Positions 25,135 to 36,437 of a DNA stretch of 64,000 nt are shown one piece after another. This DNA is from Bordetella ansorpii. Lineage in GTDB: Bacteria > Pseudomonadota > Gammaproteobacteria > Burkholderiales > Burkholderiaceae_B. How positions within the stretch are numbered: the first letter of the stretch is position 1; each line of letters starts with the position of its first letter. The notes under the pieces were generated by a model, which saw only the letters and a program-made list of their open reading frames with translations, did not search any database and had not been told where the DNA came from. The DNA is taken from positions 434,001 to 498,000 of the forward strand of contig NZ_FKIF01000002.1 of NCBI RefSeq assembly GCF_900078705.1, written 5' to 3'. Position numbers and translations under genes: made by a program.

Positions 25135-27054
25135 ATGGATTTCCCGCGCGAATTTGATGTGATCGTCGTTGGCGGCGGTCACGCTGGTACGGAAGCCGCC
25201 CTGGCCTCCGCTCGTACCGGCGCAACCACTTTGCTTCTCACCCATAACATCGAGACGCTGGGGCAGATGTCCTGCAACCCCTCGATCGGCGGGATAGGGA
25301 AGGGCCATCTCGTCAAAGAAGTGGATGCGTTGGGCGGCGCCATGGCTATCGCCACGGACGAGGCCGGGATCCAGTTTCGTATCCTCAATGGTTCTAAAGG
25401 CCCGGCCGTCCGAGCCACGCGTGCGCAAGCCGACCGTGTGTTGTATCGCAAGGCCATCCGTACCCGTCTGGAAAATCAGTCCAATCTTTGGCTGTTCCAG
25501 CAGGCTGTCGATGACTTGATGGTGGAAGGGGACAAGGTGGTCGGCGCTGTGACGCAGATCGGCCTGAAGTTCCGCGCTCGTTCTGTGGTGCTGACCGCTG
25601 GCACATTCCTGAACGGCCTCATCCACGTGGGCCTGCAGAATTACGCCGGCGGCCGTGCCGGTGATCCCCCAGCCATCTCGTTGGGCGCCCGGCTGAAGGA
25701 ACTGCAACTGCCGCAAGGCCGGCTGAAGACCGGCACGCCGCCGCGCATCGATGGCCGCACCATCAACTACAGCATCCTGGAAGAGCAGCCCGGCGATCTC
25801 GATCCGATCCCGGTGTTCTCGTATCTGGGCAATGCCGCGATGCATCCGCGCCAGCTGCCCTGCTGGATCACGCACACCAACGAACGTACCCACGACATCA
25901 TTCGCGGTGGACTGGATCGCTCGCCGATGTACAGCGGGGTGATCGAAGGAGTGGGGCCGCGCTACTGCCCCTCGATCGAAGACAAGATTCATCGTTTCGC
26001 AGACAAGTCCTCGCACCAGGTTTTTCTTGAGCCGGAAGGTCTTGACACCCACGAGGTCTATCCGAATGGCGTGTCGACCAGCTTGCCCTTCGATGTTCAG
26101 TTCGATCTGATCCGCTCGTTGCCGGGCCTGGAACAGGCGCACATCCTGCGGCCTGGTTATGCCATCGAGTACGACTATTTTGATCCACGTGGATTGAAAT
26201 CCACGCTCGAAACCAAGGCCATCTCGAATCTGTTTTTCGCTGGCCAGATCAACGGCACCACGGGTTACGAAGAAGCTGCCGCGCAAGGCTTGCTGGCTGG
26301 CGTCAATGCGGCGCTGCTTGCGCAGGGCAAGGAACCCTGGACGCCGCGCCGCGATGAGGCCTATCTCGGCGTGCTGGTCGATGACCTGGTCACCCGTGGC
26401 GTCACCGAGCCGTACCGCATGTTCACGTCGCGTGCCGAATATCGTCTCAGCTTGCGCGAAGACAATGCGGATCTGCGTTTGACGGAAATCGGCCGCGGAT
26501 TGGGCCTGGTCGACGATGAGCGTTGGGATGCCTTCCGCCGCAAACGCGATGCGATCGAAAATGAATTGCAGCGTCTGAAATCGACGTGGGTCAACCCGCG
26601 CCTGTTGCCCGCTGAGCAGGCCGAAGCATTACTGGGCAAGGCAATTGAACGTGAGTACTCACTATCAGACTTGCTCCGCCGCCCGAACGTCAGCTACGCC
26701 AGTTTGATGCAGGCGCGCCGGGATGATGGCGAGCTGCTGGCCGGTCCCGGCCTGGGCGATGACGAGATCCTCTCCGAGCAGGTCGAGATCCAGACCAAGT
26801 ACGCGGGCTACATCGCCCGCCAGCAGGACGAGGTGCAGAAGCACGCCGCGCACGAGCAACAGGCGCTGCCCGCCGATCTGGACTACGACGCCGTCACCAG
26901 CCTGTCGTTCGAAGTCCGCCAGAAACTCAAGACCCATCGCCCCGAAACCATCGGGCAAGCCGCGCGCATTTCGGGCGTCACGCCCGCCGCGATCTCGTTG
27001 CTGTTGATCCACCTCAAGCGCTTGCACTACAGCGCGCGCAAGCAGGCCGCATGA
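25135..27054 (+). CDS. mnmG: tRNA uridine-5-carboxymethylaminomethyl modification enzyme MnmG (GidA)
   Basis: 639 residues, the normal family length. The N-terminus has the FAD motif [40 protein letters not shown] is the conserved signature that follows, and [17 protein letters not shown] lies near residue 377. The C-terminal helical domain ends in [19 protein letters not shown]. With MnmE it modifies the wobble uridine of several tRNAs. It is the first gene right of the origin, and the rsmG ATG overlaps its stop by 4 bases, so the two are coupled. Confidence 0.97.
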   Translation: MDFPREFDVIVVGGGHAGTEAALASARTGATTLLLTHNIETLGQMSCNPSIGGIGKGHLVKEVDALGGAMAIATDEAGIQFRILNGSKGPAVRATRAQADRVLYRKAIRTRLENQSNLWLFQQAVDDLMVEGDKVVGAVTQIGLKFRARSVVLTAGTFLNGLIHVGLQNYAGGRAGDPPAISLGARLKELQLPQGRLKTGTPPRIDGRTINYSILEEQPGDLDPIPVFSYLGNAAMHPRQLPCWITHTNERTHDIIRGGLDRSPMYSGVIEGVGPRYCPSIEDKIHRFADKSSHQVFLEPEGLDTHEVYPNGVSTSLPFDVQFDLIRSLPGLEQAHILRPGYAIEYDYFDPRGLKSTLETKAISNLFFAGQINGTTGYEEAAAQGLLAGVNAALLAQGKEPWTPRRDEAYLGVLVDDLVTRGVTEPYRMFTSRAEYRLSLREDNADLRLTEIGRGLGLVDDERWDAFRRKRDAIENELQRLKSTWVNPRLLPAEQAEALLGKAIEREYSLSDLLRRPNVSYASLMQARRDDGELLAGPGLGDDEILSEQVEIQTKYAGYIARQQDEVQKHAAHEQQALPADLDYDAVTSLSFEVRQKLKTHRPETIGQAARISGVTPAAISLLLIHLKRLHYSARKQAA

Positions 27055-27716
27055 GTCCGGCAGAGACCCTTTCCGCCGACGCCCTGGGTCGGCTGACCGC
27101 GGCTTGCCAGCAGATGGCGCTGGACGTCCAGCCGCCGCAGCTCGATACGCTGCTGCGCTACGTCGCGCAGTTGCAGCGCTGGAACCGCACCTACAACCTC
27201 ACCGCGATCCGCGATGGCCAGCAGATGCTGGTGCACCACGTGTTCGACAGTCTGGCCGTCGTGCGTCCGCTGGCCGCCGTGCTGGGCGAGCAAGCCACCA
27301 TCATGGACGTCGGCTCCGGCGGGGGATTGCCGGGTGTCGTGCTCGCCACGCTGCAGCCTGGCTGGCAAGTGACGTGCGTGGATGCCGTGGACAAGAAGAT
27401 GGCGTTCGTGCGCCAGATGAGCGGCGCGCTCGGCCTGCCGAACCTGCAGGCCAGGCATGCCCGCATCGAAACCCTTGAGCCCGCCGGCTGCGACATGGTC
27501 GTGTCGCGCGCGTTCGCCTCGCTCGGGGATTTCGCGGAATGGTCCGGGCGCCACGTGCGAGAGGACGGCGATCTGGTCGCCATGAAAGGCAAGACCCCTG
27601 ATGCTGAAATCGAAGCCCTGCATGCGCAGGGTGTGTGGCAAGTGCAGCGTATCGAACCGCTGGCCGTGCCCGAGCTGGATGCCCAGCGCTGCTTGATCTG
27701 GATGCGCCGCCGCTAA
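27051..27716 (+). CDS. rsmG: 16S rRNA (guanine-527-N7)-methyltransferase RsmG (GidB)
   Basis: 221 residues. [13 protein letters not shown] and [10 protein letters not shown] precede the SAM-binding motif [16 protein letters not shown] (about residues 84-99). [14 protein letters not shown] and [12 protein letters not shown] complete the RsmG signature. It methylates G527 of 16S rRNA; in other bacteria its loss gives low-level streptomycin resistance. It overlaps mnmG by 4 bases and is followed by parA after 21 bases, so it sits in one origin-proximal operon. Confidence 0.96.
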   Translation: MSPAETLSADALGRLTAACQQMALDVQPPQLDTLLRYVAQLQRWNRTYNLTAIRDGQQMLVHHVFDSLAVVRPLAAVLGEQATIMDVGSGGGLPGVVLATLQPGWQVTCVDAVDKKMAFVRQMSGALGLPNLQARHARIETLEPAGCDMVVSRAFASLGDFAEWSGRHVREDGDLVAMKGKTPDAEIEALHAQGVWQVQRIEPLAVPELDAQRCLIWMRRR

Positions 27717-27737
27717 GAATCGCCAAGAAGGAAACCA

Positions 27738-28544
27738 ATGACCACCAATCCGCCCGGCAAGTCCGCCCGCATCTTCTGCATCGCCAATCAAAAGGGTGGC
27801 GTGGGCAAGACCACCACCGCCATCAATCTCGCGGCGGGCCTTGCCACGCAAGGGCAACGCGTGCTCCTGGTCGACCTGGACCCGCAGGGCAACGCCACCA
27901 TGGGCAGCGGCATCGACAAGAGCACGCTGCGCGCGACCTTGTACCAGGTGCTGATCGGCGATTCGTCCATCGAGAATGCGCGCGTGCGTTCCGAGCCTGG
28001 CGGCTACGACGTGCTGCCCGCCAACCGCGAGCTGGCTGGCGCCGAGATCGACCTGGTCGAGATGGAAGCGCGCGAACGTCAGTTGAAGGAAGCCATTCTC
28101 ACCGTGGCCGATCAGTACGACTTCGTGCTGATCGATTGCCCGCCCACGCTGTCGCTGTTGACGCTTAACGGCCTGGCCGCCGCGCATGGCGTCATCATCC
28201 CGATGCAGTGCGAATACTTCGCGCTGGAAGGCCTGTCCGACCTGGTCAACACCATCAAGCGCGTCCATCGCAACATCAACAGCGACCTGCGCGTGATCGG
28301 TCTGCTGCGCGTGATGTTCGATCCGCGCATGACGCTGCAGCAACAGGTCTCGGCGCAGCTCGAGGCGCACTTCGGCGACAAGGTGTTCAAGACCGTGGTG
28401 CCGCGCAACGTGCGGTTGGCCGAGGCTCCCAGCTACGGCATGCCCGGCGTGATCTACGATCGCGCCTCGCGTGGCGCCCAGGCGTACATCTCGTTCGGCG
28501 TCGAGATGATCGAGCGCGTCAAGACCATGGACGCGTCGATCTGA
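27738..28544 (+). CDS. parA: Chromosome-partitioning ATPase ParA (Soj)
   Basis: 268 residues. The deviant Walker A motif NQKGGVGKTTTAINLA has the signature Lys 19 and Lys 24. LLVDLDPQGNATMGSG is the A' motif and FVLIDCPPTLSLLTLNGL is Walker B. It is the short chromosomal ParA type, without the N-terminal DNA-binding domain of many plasmid ParA proteins. It binds DNA as an ATP dimer and moves ParB-parS complexes. parS sites lie 2.7 to 3.2 kb to the left. AAGGAAACCAATG provides a good ribosome site. A GNAT gene, not parB, comes next. Confidence 0.97.
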   Translation: MTTNPPGKSARIFCIANQKGGVGKTTTAINLAAGLATQGQRVLLVDLDPQGNATMGSGIDKSTLRATLYQVLIGDSSIENARVRSEPGGYDVLPANRELAGAEIDLVEMEARERQLKEAILTVADQYDFVLIDCPPTLSLLTLNGLAAAHGVIIPMQCEYFALEGLSDLVNTIKRVHRNINSDLRVIGLLRVMFDPRMTLQQQVSAQLEAHFGDKVFKTVVPRNVRLAEAPSYGMPGVIYDRASRGAQAYISFGVEMIERVKTMDASI

Positions 28545-28549
28545 CCATC

Positions 28550-29377
28550 ATGGACAACGGCTCTCTTGTCATGCCGGCGCACGCCGCGCCGCGTCCCGCA
28601 TCCGTGCGGGACGCGGCGCGAGGCGCGCTGCTGCGCATCGAGGAAGCCGCGCTCAACGCCACGGTGGTCCGCCAGCAGATGCTTTACGAAGGGTGGCTGA
28701 TGCGCTGGTCGCCCTCGCGGACCAAGCGCACGCGCTGCATCAGCGTGTTGGGCTTGTCGAGCACCGGGCTCGACGAACGCCTGGCGTATTGCACCGATTG
28801 GTATGCGCGCCATCACCTGCCGTTGTTGTTCCGCCTGACCTCGCTGTGCGCCGATCCCTTGCTGGACGATGCATTGCACGCGCGCGGTTTCACGGCGTAC
28901 GAACACACGCGCGTGATGGCGGGTCCCATTCTTGCCCGCACATCGCCCTTGTCCACGGCGCTGCGCGTGGAACAAGTGGACGCGCAGACGTTCTGCACCG
29001 CCGTCGGCCAGCTGCGCGGCTCAAGCGATGTGGATATCTCCGAACACGCCGCGCGCGTCGGCGCCTTGGCGGTGGACAATCTGCGCGTGCTGGCCCGCGA
29101 CGCGCAGGGCAACTGCGTGGCTGCGGCGCTTGCCGTCTTCGATGGCGGCCTGATGGGCATCTTCGATGTGGTCACGCTGGCCCAGCGGCGGGGGCAGGGC
29201 ATCGCCACGCAACTCATGCACGGCCTGATGGCCTGCGCATCACGGCGCGGCGCGCGTCAGGCATATCTGCAGGTCGAGCCGGGGAACGTGGCGGCGCGCG
29301 CGCTGTATGCGCGGCTGGGCATGTCCGACCGCTACGAATATTGGTATCGATCCCTGCCTGATGGCGCGGCCGCCTGA
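28550..29377 (+). CDS. GNAT-family N-acetyltransferase between parA and parB
   Basis: 275 residues from the ATG at 28550, five bases after the parA stop. The C-terminal half is a GNAT domain: GIFDVVTLAQRRGQGIATQLMHGLMACA contains the acetyl-CoA-binding Q/R-x-x-G-x-G/A motif. AYLQVEPGNVAARALYARLGM is the following beta-strand and helix with the typical NxxAxxLYxxxGF pattern. The N-terminal half (RRTRCISVLGLSSTGLDERLAY-like region) is a degenerate second acetyltransferase-like fold. The target is unknown. Its tight packing between parA and parB makes co-expression with the partition genes almost certain. Confidence 0.88.
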   Translation: MDNGSLVMPAHAAPRPASVRDAARGALLRIEEAALNATVVRQQMLYEGWLMRWSPSRTKRTRCISVLGLSSTGLDERLAYCTDWYARHHLPLLFRLTSLCADPLLDDALHARGFTAYEHTRVMAGPILARTSPLSTALRVEQVDAQTFCTAVGQLRGSSDVDISEHAARVGALAVDNLRVLARDAQGNCVAAALAVFDGGLMGIFDVVTLAQRRGQGIATQLMHGLMACASRRGARQAYLQVEPGNVAARALYARLGMSDRYEYWYRSLPDGAAA

Positions 29378-29418
29378 GCCCGCCGAGCACCCGTTGAAAT
29401 AAAAAGGAACTGCACGTT

Positions 29419-30342
29419 ATGGTGACCAAAAAACCCAAGGGACTCGGCCGTGGCCTGGATGCATTGCTCGGCGCGGATTCGCCCGCGATCGACAACATCG
29501 GCAGGACGCCCGCGCCGCAACAGCCGCCCGAAGGCCCGCCGACAGTGCTGCCGATCACGCGCATGCGCGCGGGCAAATACCAGCCGCGCACGCGCATGGA
29601 CGAAGGCGCGCTGGCCGAATTGGCCGAGTCGATCCGCACCCAGGGCATCATGCAGCCCATCCTGGTGCGCGCGCTCAAGTCCGAAGGCGAGGGCGAATAC
29701 GAGATCATCGCGGGCGAACGGCGCTTCCGCGCGGCCCAGTTGGCCGGCCTGAAGGAAGTGCCGGTGCTGGTGCGAGAAGTGGCCGACGAGAACGCGGCCG
29801 TGATGGCGCTGATCGAGAACATCCAGCGCGAAGACCTCAACCCGCTGGAAGAAGCCCACGGCGTGCGCCGTCTGCTGGACGAGTTCGGCCTGACCCACGA
29901 GCAGGCCGCGCAAGCCATCGGCCGCTCGCGTTCGGCCACCAGCAACCTGCTGCGTCTGTTGAACCTGGCTTCACCCGTGCAGACGATGCTGCTGGCCGGC
30001 GACGTCGACATGGGCCATGCGCGTGCGCTGCTGGCCGTCGATGCCGCCACGCAGATCCAGCTGGCCAACCAGATCGTCGCCAAGCGCCTGTCGGTGCGCG
30101 AAGCCGAGAAGCTCGTCGCCCGCACGCAGAAGGACGCCGAGGCGTCGCCGCGCAAGAAGAGCGTGGGCGCGTCGCGCGATGTGGCGCGCCTGGAAGAGGC
30201 GTTGTCCGATCACCTCGGCACGCGTGTCTCGCTGAAGGTCGGCGCGCGCGAGAAGGGCCAGATCGTGATCGACTTCCATGGCTGGGAGCACCTGAATTCG
30301 TTGCTCGAGCGCCAGGGCCTGTCCGGGGTGATCGATGCCTGA
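29419..30342 (+). CDS. parB: Chromosome-partitioning protein ParB (Spo0J), CTP-dependent clamp
   Basis: 307 residues. The N-terminal KKPKGLGRGLDALLG is the ParA-interacting tail. The ParB/sulfiredoxin CTPase domain has GERRFRAAQ (from residue 99) and ENIQREDLNPLEEA. The helix-turn-helix LTHEQAAQAIGRSRSATSN binds parS, and the C-terminal dimer domain begins near residue 250. It recognises the TGTTTCACGTGAAACA sites left of mnmG and spreads as a sliding clamp. AAAAGGAAC precedes the ATG. The asparaginase gene overlaps its 3' end by 8 bases. Confidence 0.97.
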   Translation: MVTKKPKGLGRGLDALLGADSPAIDNIGRTPAPQQPPEGPPTVLPITRMRAGKYQPRTRMDEGALAELAESIRTQGIMQPILVRALKSEGEGEYEIIAGERRFRAAQLAGLKEVPVLVREVADENAAVMALIENIQREDLNPLEEAHGVRRLLDEFGLTHEQAAQAIGRSRSATSNLLRLLNLASPVQTMLLAGDVDMGHARALLAVDAATQIQLANQIVAKRLSVREAEKLVARTQKDAEASPRKKSVGASRDVARLEEALSDHLGTRVSLKVGAREKGQIVIDFHGWEHLNSLLERQGLSGVIDA

Positions 30343-31321
30343 GGCCGCATTGCCCTCGATCGCGCTGCTGGCCACCGGCGGCACCATCGCCGGCGCGCAG
30401 ACCGGCCAATCGGCCGGCGCCTATCGCGCGGGTTCATTGCCCGTCGAGCAATTGCTGTCCGCAGTGCCTGGTCTGGATCGCCTGGCGCGCCTGCAGGCCG
30501 AGCAGGTGGCCAGCGTGGGCAGCCAGAACATCGGCCTGGATACCTGGACCGTGCTGGCCGAACGCGTTGCCGCCTTGTGCGCCGACGAGGCCGTGGACGG
30601 CATCGTCATCACACATGGCACCGACACGCTGGAAGAGACCGCGTACCTGCTCAGCCTGGTGCTGCCGTGGACCAAGCCCGTGGTGCTGGTGGGGGCCATG
30701 CGTCCGGCCACCGCGCTGGGTGCGGATGGTCCGGCAAACCTGTACAACGCCGTCGCGCTGGCCGCGCATCCGCAGGCGGCGGGACGCGGACCGCTGGTGC
30801 TGATGAACGACGAGATCCACGAAGCCTCGCTGGTGCAGAAGATGTCCGCGAACGGTGTGGATGCATTCGAATCGCCCAATGGCGGGCGCGCCGGCGCGAT
30901 GCATGCCGGAGAGCCGCATTTCGTCCGCGCCGCGGGTGCGCCGGCGCACCCGCGCCATGCCTTGCCCCAAGGCGCATGGCCGCGTGTGGACATCGTGTAC
31001 GCCTATGCGGGCGTGGACGGCGCATTGATCGATTTCTTGGCATCCAGGGCGCGCGGCATCGTGCTGGCCGGGGTCGGGGACGGCAATGCGTCGGATGCCG
31101 CGCTGCAGGCGCTGGAACGCGCGGCGGGGCAGGGCGTGGCGATCGTGCGCGCCACTCGTACGGGCTCGGGCCGCGTGGGCCGCAATGTCGAAGTGGATGA
31201 CGATGCACGAGGCTTCATCGCCGCCGGGGAACTGAACCCGCAGAAAGCCCGCGTCCTGCTGATGCTGGCCTTGGCTGCGGGCGTGGTGGAGCAGGCCGCG
31301 TTGCAGCGGATATTCGGCTAG
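30335..31321 (+). CDS. L-asparaginase
   Basis: 328 residues. ALLATGGTIAGAQ carries nucleophile T17, and VITHGTDTLEETA carries T96 and D97 of the second catalytic motif. VGAMRPATALGADGP and the K in LVQKMS complete the active site. It hydrolyses asparagine to aspartate and ammonia. There is no clear signal peptide, so a cytoplasmic enzyme is likely, although the sequence resembles the type II active-site pattern. The ATG overlaps parB by 8 bases, hence coupled translation at the end of the mnmG-parB operon. No terminator hairpin was found before the tRNA promoter at 31368. Confidence 0.9.
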   Translation: MPEAALPSIALLATGGTIAGAQTGQSAGAYRAGSLPVEQLLSAVPGLDRLARLQAEQVASVGSQNIGLDTWTVLAERVAALCADEAVDGIVITHGTDTLEETAYLLSLVLPWTKPVVLVGAMRPATALGADGPANLYNAVALAAHPQAAGRGPLVLMNDEIHEASLVQKMSANGVDAFESPNGGRAGAMHAGEPHFVRAAGAPAHPRHALPQGAWPRVDIVYAYAGVDGALIDFLASRARGIVLAGVGDGNASDAALQALERAAGQGVAIVRATRTGSGRVGRNVEVDDDARGFIAAGELNPQKARVLLMLALAAGVVEQAALQRIFG

Positions 31322-31367
31322 GGAAGAAAAAAATTTGCTTCGAGACGCCCAAAACCCCTGGCCTGGT

Positions 31368-31396
31368 TTGACACGGCGTATCGAAGCATGCATAAT
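31368..31396 (+). promoter_or_regulatory. Strong promoter of the tRNA-Tyr/Gly/Thr-tuf operon
   Basis: TTGACA (31368-31373) and CATAAT (31391-31396) are separated by exactly 17 bases. The start of transcription would be near 31403, just before tRNA-Tyr. Confidence 0.85.
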
Positions 31397-31410
31397 CTCA
31401 AATCTTCGCT

Positions 31411-31497
31411 GGAGGGGTGCCCGAGTGGTTAAAGGGGGCAGACTGTAAATCTGTTGGCCTTGCGCCTACGTTGGTTCGAATCCAACCTCCTCCACCA
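31411..31497 (+). tRNA. tyrT: tRNA-Tyr (anticodon GTA)
   Basis: A full cloverleaf. The acceptor GGAGGGG pairs with CTCCTCC, and the anticodon loop CTGTAAA has GTA. A long variable arm is present, as in all bacterial tRNA-Tyr. The T arm is GTTGG-TTCGAAT-CCAAC, and CCA is encoded. Confidence 0.96.
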
Positions 31498-31652
31498 AAG
31501 AATTTTGCAGTCAGCCAGGCTGTTCGCCGAAAGCAACGTGTGCTTGTGGCGGCGGCAAGGTGAACAGGCCCAGGTGCAGTCTGCCTGGTTTTTGTTTGCC
31601 AGGCGGTTGGCGGCAAGCGCGTAGGTTTAAAAGCAGGTGAACGGGTAATGCC

Positions 31653-31726
31653 GCGGGTGTAGCTCAATGGTAGAGCAGAAGCCTTCCAAGCTTACGACGA
31701 GGGTTCGATTCCCTTCACCCGCTCCA
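31653..31726 (+). tRNA. glyT: tRNA-Gly (anticodon TCC)
   Basis: The acceptor GCGGGTG pairs with CACCCGC, and the anticodon loop CTTCCAA reads TCC. CCA is encoded. The top anticodon-stem pair is G-A rather than a normal pair, a small oddity. Confidence 0.95.
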
Positions 31727-31736
31727 GGTTTTGCAT

Positions 31737-31811
<75 letters not shown>

Positions 31812-31873
31812 CGAATTCTCGCTAGTCCTTCTCTTCAAGTCAGAAGCTTCAATCCCCAGGTCAGGAGTCAGCC

Positions 31874-33064
<1,191 letters not shown>

Positions 33065-33074
33065 TACCGGCTAG

Positions 33075-33138
33075 CGGCGGTTTCCGCCGTTACCCACATG
33101 GATAGGGTGGCCTTTCGGCTTCTCTATCCATGTTTGCT
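33075..33138 (+). terminator. Tandem hairpins after tuf copy 1
   Basis: A short hairpin, CGGCGG-TTT-CCGCCG (33075-33089), is followed by a longer one, CATGGATAG (33097-33105) with CTATCCATG (33124-33132) and then TTTGCTG. This is consistent with termination before the tRNA-Trp operon. Confidence 0.6.
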
Positions 33139-33148
33139 GTAAAAGTAG

Positions 33149-33154
33149 TACAAT
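33149..33154 (+). promoter_or_regulatory. Possible -10 element for the tRNA-Trp-secE-nusG operon
   Basis: TACAAT lies 131 bases before tRNA-Trp. No good -35 is present at the right distance; TATCCA, 18 bases upstream, is weak. Confidence 0.35.
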
Positions 33155-33285
33155 GTATGGTTCCGTGGTCTGTTGGGCAGCGGCGCATGCCAAAGTGGCG
33201 AATGCGCTGGCGGCACGGCCAGCAGATCGATGTTCCGCAAGTAGCAGTCGTTGCGGTGGATCAGGAACCGTACCAGCAAGTTTTT

Positions 33286-33361
33286 AGGGGTATAGCTCAA
33301 TTGGCAGAGCGTCGGTCTCCAAAACCGAAGGTTGTAGGTTCGATTCCTACTGCCCCTGCCA
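33286..33361 (+). tRNA. trpT: tRNA-Trp (anticodon CCA)
   Basis: The acceptor AGGGGTA pairs with TGCCCCT, and the anticodon loop CTCCAAA reads CCA. The T arm is TAGGTTCGATTCCTA-like, and CCA is encoded. It lies 71 bases before secE. Confidence 0.95.
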
Positions 33362-33432
33362 CCGATCGGCACCCTCCAGCCAACACGCCGGAGTATGGCG
33401 CGAACGCCTGAGAATCGGGTTCGCGTAGCAAA

Positions 33433-33816
33433 ATGTCTACCAATACCAACGTAGAAACCGTAACCAGCACTGCCGACCGGGTCAAGCTCGGCCTGGCTGT
33501 TCTCGTCATCATCGCCGGCATCGTCGGGTTCTCCGTGCTCAGCGCGCAGCCCCTGGTCGCGCGCGTTGGCGTGTTCATCGGCAGCCTGGTCATTGCCGCC
33601 GTCATCGCCTGGTTCAGCGAGCCTGGCCGCCGCACCATCAGCTTCGGTCAAGAGTCGTACAACGAAGTCAAGCGGGTGTCCTGGCCGACGCGCAAGGAAA
33701 CCATGCAGATGACGGGCATCGTGTTCGCCTTCGTCGCGGTCATGGGCCTGTTCATGTGGCTGCTGGACAAGGGCATCGAGTGGATCCTGTACGGTATCTT
33801 GCTGGGTTGGAAGTAA
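33433..33816 (+). CDS. secE: Protein translocase subunit SecE
   Basis: 127 residues with three membrane segments ([32 protein letters not shown] and [19 protein letters not shown]), the long proteobacterial form. The conserved cytosolic [19 protein letters not shown] lies before the last segment. SecE clamps SecY in the translocon. nusG starts 13 bases downstream; secE-nusG is a standard operon. Confidence 0.96.
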   Translation: MSTNTNVETVTSTADRVKLGLAVLVIIAGIVGFSVLSAQPLVARVGVFIGSLVIAAVIAWFSEPGRRTISFGQESYNEVKRVSWPTRKETMQMTGIVFAFVAVMGLFMWLLDKGIEWILYGILLGWK

Positions 33817-33829
33817 CAAGGACGACGCG

Positions 33830-34363
33830 ATGAGCAAACGTTGGTATGTCGTCCATGTCTATTCCGGCATGGAAAAAAGCGTTCAGAAGGCCCTGATCGA
33901 GCGCATCGACCGAGCTGCCCTGCAGACCTCGTTCGGTCGCATCCTGGTGCCTTCCGAAGAAGTCGTCGAAATGAAGGGCGGCCAGAAGTCCATCAGCGAG
34001 CGTCGTATTTTCCCGGGCTATGTCCTGGTCGAGATGGACCTCACCGACGAGACCTGGCACCTGGTCAAGAACACCAACCGCGTCACCGGCTTTCTGGGTG
34101 GCTCGGGCAACCGTCCCACGCCGATTTCCGAACGTGAAGTCGAGAAGATCCTCTCCCAGATGGAAGAGGGTGTCGAGAAACCCCGCCCCAAGGTGCTGTT
34201 CGAAGTGGGCGAGATGGTTCGCGTGAAGGAAGGTCCGTTTGCAGACTTCAACGGCAACGTCGAGGAAGTCAACTACGAAAAGAGCAAGGTGCGTGTGTCC
34301 GTGACCATCTTCGGTCGCGCCACCCCTGTCGAGCTCGACTTCAGCCAGGTCGAAAAGACCTGA
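33830..34363 (+). CDS. nusG: Transcription termination/antitermination factor NusG
   Basis: 177 residues. The NGN domain starts at [20 protein letters not shown] and includes [14 protein letters not shown], which contacts RNA polymerase. The C-terminal KOW domain is [20 protein letters not shown]. It links polymerase to Rho or the ribosome. A GGACGACGCGATG ribosome site precedes it. rplK follows after 71 bases. Confidence 0.97.
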   Translation: MSKRWYVVHVYSGMEKSVQKALIERIDRAALQTSFGRILVPSEEVVEMKGGQKSISERRIFPGYVLVEMDLTDETWHLVKNTNRVTGFLGGSGNRPTPISEREVEKILSQMEEGVEKPRPKVLFEVGEMVRVKEGPFADFNGNVEEVNYEKSKVRVSVTIFGRATPVELDFSQVEKT

Positions 34364-34434
34364 TCTGGCTTTTTCATTAACCCCGGGGAGCCTGGCGTCA
34401 ACCGCCTGGCGTTCGTACCCGCAAGGAGCAAAGC

Positions 34435-34866
34435 ATGGCGAAGAAAATCGTCGGCTTTATCAAGCTGCAAGTGCCGGCTGGTAAGGCAAACCCGTCCCCC
34501 CCGATTGGCCCGGCTCTGGGTCAGCGCGGCCTGAACATCATGGAATTCTGCAAGGCGTTCAACGCCAAGACCCAGGGCCTGGAGCCCGGTCTGCCGATTC
34601 CGGTGGTGATCACCGCTTTCGCCGACAAGAGCTTCACCTTCATCATGAAGACCCCGCCCGCGACGGTCCTCATCAAGAAGGCCGCCGGCGTGCAGAAGGG
34701 TTCCCCCAAGCCGCACACCGACAAGGTCGGCACGCTGACGCGCGCCCAGGCTGAAGAAATCGCCAAGACCAAGCAACCCGATCTGACCGCGTCCGACCTG
34801 GACGCCGCCGTCCGTACGATCGCTGGCAGCGCCCGCAGCATGGGCATCACCGTCGAGGGCATCTGA
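34435..34866 (+). CDS. rplK: 50S ribosomal protein L11
   Basis: 143 residues. [20 protein letters not shown] is the L11 N-terminal signature, and the C-terminal RNA-binding domain ends in [11 protein letters not shown]. It binds the GTPase-associated centre of 23S rRNA. AAGGAGCAAAGCATG is a strong ribosome site. rplA starts two bases after its stop, so L11 and L1 are tightly co-expressed. Confidence 0.98.
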   Translation: MAKKIVGFIKLQVPAGKANPSPPIGPALGQRGLNIMEFCKAFNAKTQGLEPGLPIPVVITAFADKSFTFIMKTPPATVLIKKAAGVQKGSPKPHTDKVGTLTRAQAEEIAKTKQPDLTASDLDAAVRTIAGSARSMGITVEGI

Positions 34867-34868
34867 TC

Positions 34869-35573
34869 ATGGCAAAACTGTCCAAGCGCGCCGCCGCAAT
34901 CGCTCAGAAGATCGATCGCGTCAAGCTGTATCCCGTCTCCGAAGCCCTGACCCTGGTCAAGGAAACCGCCACCGCCAAGTTCGATGAGTCCATCGACGTG
35001 GCCGTGCAACTGGGCATCGATCCCAAGAAGTCCGACCAACTGGTCCGTGGCTCCGTGGTGCTGCCCGCCGGTACCGGCAAGTCCGTCCGCGTGGCCGTGT
35101 TCGCCCAGGGCGACAAGGCCGAGCAGGCGCGTGCCGCCGGCGCCGACATCGTCGGCCTGGAAGACCTGGCCGAGCGCATCAAGGCTGGCCAGATCGACTT
35201 CGACGTGGTCGTGGCCTCGCCCGACACCATGCGCGTGGTCGGTACCCTGGGTCAGGTGCTGGGTCCCCGTGGCCTGATGCCGAACCCCAAGGTCGGCACC
35301 GTGACGCCCGACGTCGCCACCGCCGTGAAGAATGCCAAGGCGGGTCAGGTGCAATACCGTACCGACAAGGCCGGCATCATCCACGCCACGATCGGCCGCG
35401 CCTCGTTCGGCGTGGATCAGCTGCAAACCAACCTGGCCGCTCTGGTCGACGCCCTGCAAAAGGCTCGTCCCGCGGCTGCCAAGGGTATCTACCTGCGCAA
35501 GCTGGCTGTCTCGTCCACGATGGGCGGCGGCGCGCGTGTGGAACTCGCTTCGCTGACGGCTACGGCGGCCTAA
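34869..35573 (+). CDS. rplA: 50S ribosomal protein L1
   Basis: 234 residues. [20 protein letters not shown] and [19 protein letters not shown] are L1 signatures, and [19 protein letters not shown] forms the rRNA-binding core. It forms the L1 stalk. In many bacteria L1 also represses the rplKA mRNA; the site was not identified here. Confidence 0.98.
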   Translation: MAKLSKRAAAIAQKIDRVKLYPVSEALTLVKETATAKFDESIDVAVQLGIDPKKSDQLVRGSVVLPAGTGKSVRVAVFAQGDKAEQARAAGADIVGLEDLAERIKAGQIDFDVVVASPDTMRVVGTLGQVLGPRGLMPNPKVGTVTPDVATAVKNAKAGQVQYRTDKAGIIHATIGRASFGVDQLQTNLAALVDALQKARPAAAKGIYLRKLAVSSTMGGGARVELASLTATAA

Positions 35574-35834
35574 GCCCCGTACCGACGGCACGTACTGTAC
35601 TTTGGGCCGTGTCCGGGGGGAAACCTCCGGATGCAGCTGTCAAAGACCGCTGGAGCACCCCGTCCCAGGCAGCATCGGGGCAGGGCGCTTAATCCCGAAG
35701 CTAGTGATGTTCGGATCCAGCGTAGACGGCGTCCCCAGGAAGAATTCTTTACTCGAAGAACTCGACCAGGCGCCGCATTCGGTTGACGCGCAAGGCTCTT
35801 CGCCCCAAGCGTCTTTTGATGGAGTGTTCAAACC
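35574..35834 (+). promoter_or_regulatory. rplJ leader (probable L10 autoregulation region)
   Basis: This 261-base gap precedes rplJ. It contains a stable hairpin with a GAAA tetraloop, TCCGGGGG (35612-35619) and CCTCCGGA (35624-35631), plus further paired segments near 35650-35690. Its position and structured character fit the L10-L12 binding leader that represses rplJL translation; the exact binding site is inferred. No other gene is present. Confidence 0.55.
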
Positions 35835-36359
35835 GTGAGTCTCAATCGCCAAGAGAAAGCGGTCGTGATCGAAGAAGTGTCGGCACAAGTGGCCAACGCG
35901 CAATCGATCATCATCGCTGAGTACCGTGGTCTGGACGTCGCCTCTGTCACCGTACTGCGCAAAACTGCGCGTGAATCGGGCGTTTATCTGCGAGTTCTGA
36001 AGAACTCGCTGGCCCGTCGTGCTGTTGCCGGCACGGCTTTCGAGCCGTTGTCCGAGCAACTGACCGGTCCGCTGATCTATGGCATCAGCACTGACCCGGT
36101 CGCGGCGGCCAAGGTGATCGCTGGCTTCGCAAAGACCAACGACAAGCTGGTTGTGAAGGGTGGTTCGCTGCCCAACAGCCTGCTGAACGCTGAAGGTGTG
36201 AAGGCTCTGGCCACCATGCCGTCGCGTGAAGAGTTGCTCTCGAAGCTGCTGGGCACCATGCAAGCCCCGATCGCGCAATTCGTGCGTACGCTCAACGAAG
36301 TTCCGACCAAGTTCGCCCGTGGCCTCGCCGCCGTGCGCGACCAGAAGGCCGCCGCTTAA
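35835..36359 (+). CDS. rplJ: 50S ribosomal protein L10
   Basis: 174 residues. It opens [20 protein letters not shown] and continues [21 protein letters not shown], the L10 core fold. [12 protein letters not shown] follows. The C-terminal helix binds L7/L12 dimers. It uses an ATG or a nearby GTG, with the reading frame fixed by homology. rplL follows after 78 bases. Confidence 0.97.
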   Translation: MSLNRQEKAVVIEEVSAQVANAQSIIIAEYRGLDVASVTVLRKTARESGVYLRVLKNSLARRAVAGTAFEPLSEQLTGPLIYGISTDPVAAAKVIAGFAKTNDKLVVKGGSLPNSLLNAEGVKALATMPSREELLSKLLGTMQAPIAQFVRTLNEVPTKFARGLAAVRDQKAAA

Positions 36360-36437
36360 GGCACCTGGTCCGGATATCGCTGAACGACAAAGCGACAACC
36401 AAACCTGGCATTACCCAATTTTGGAGTTCTAAAGAAA

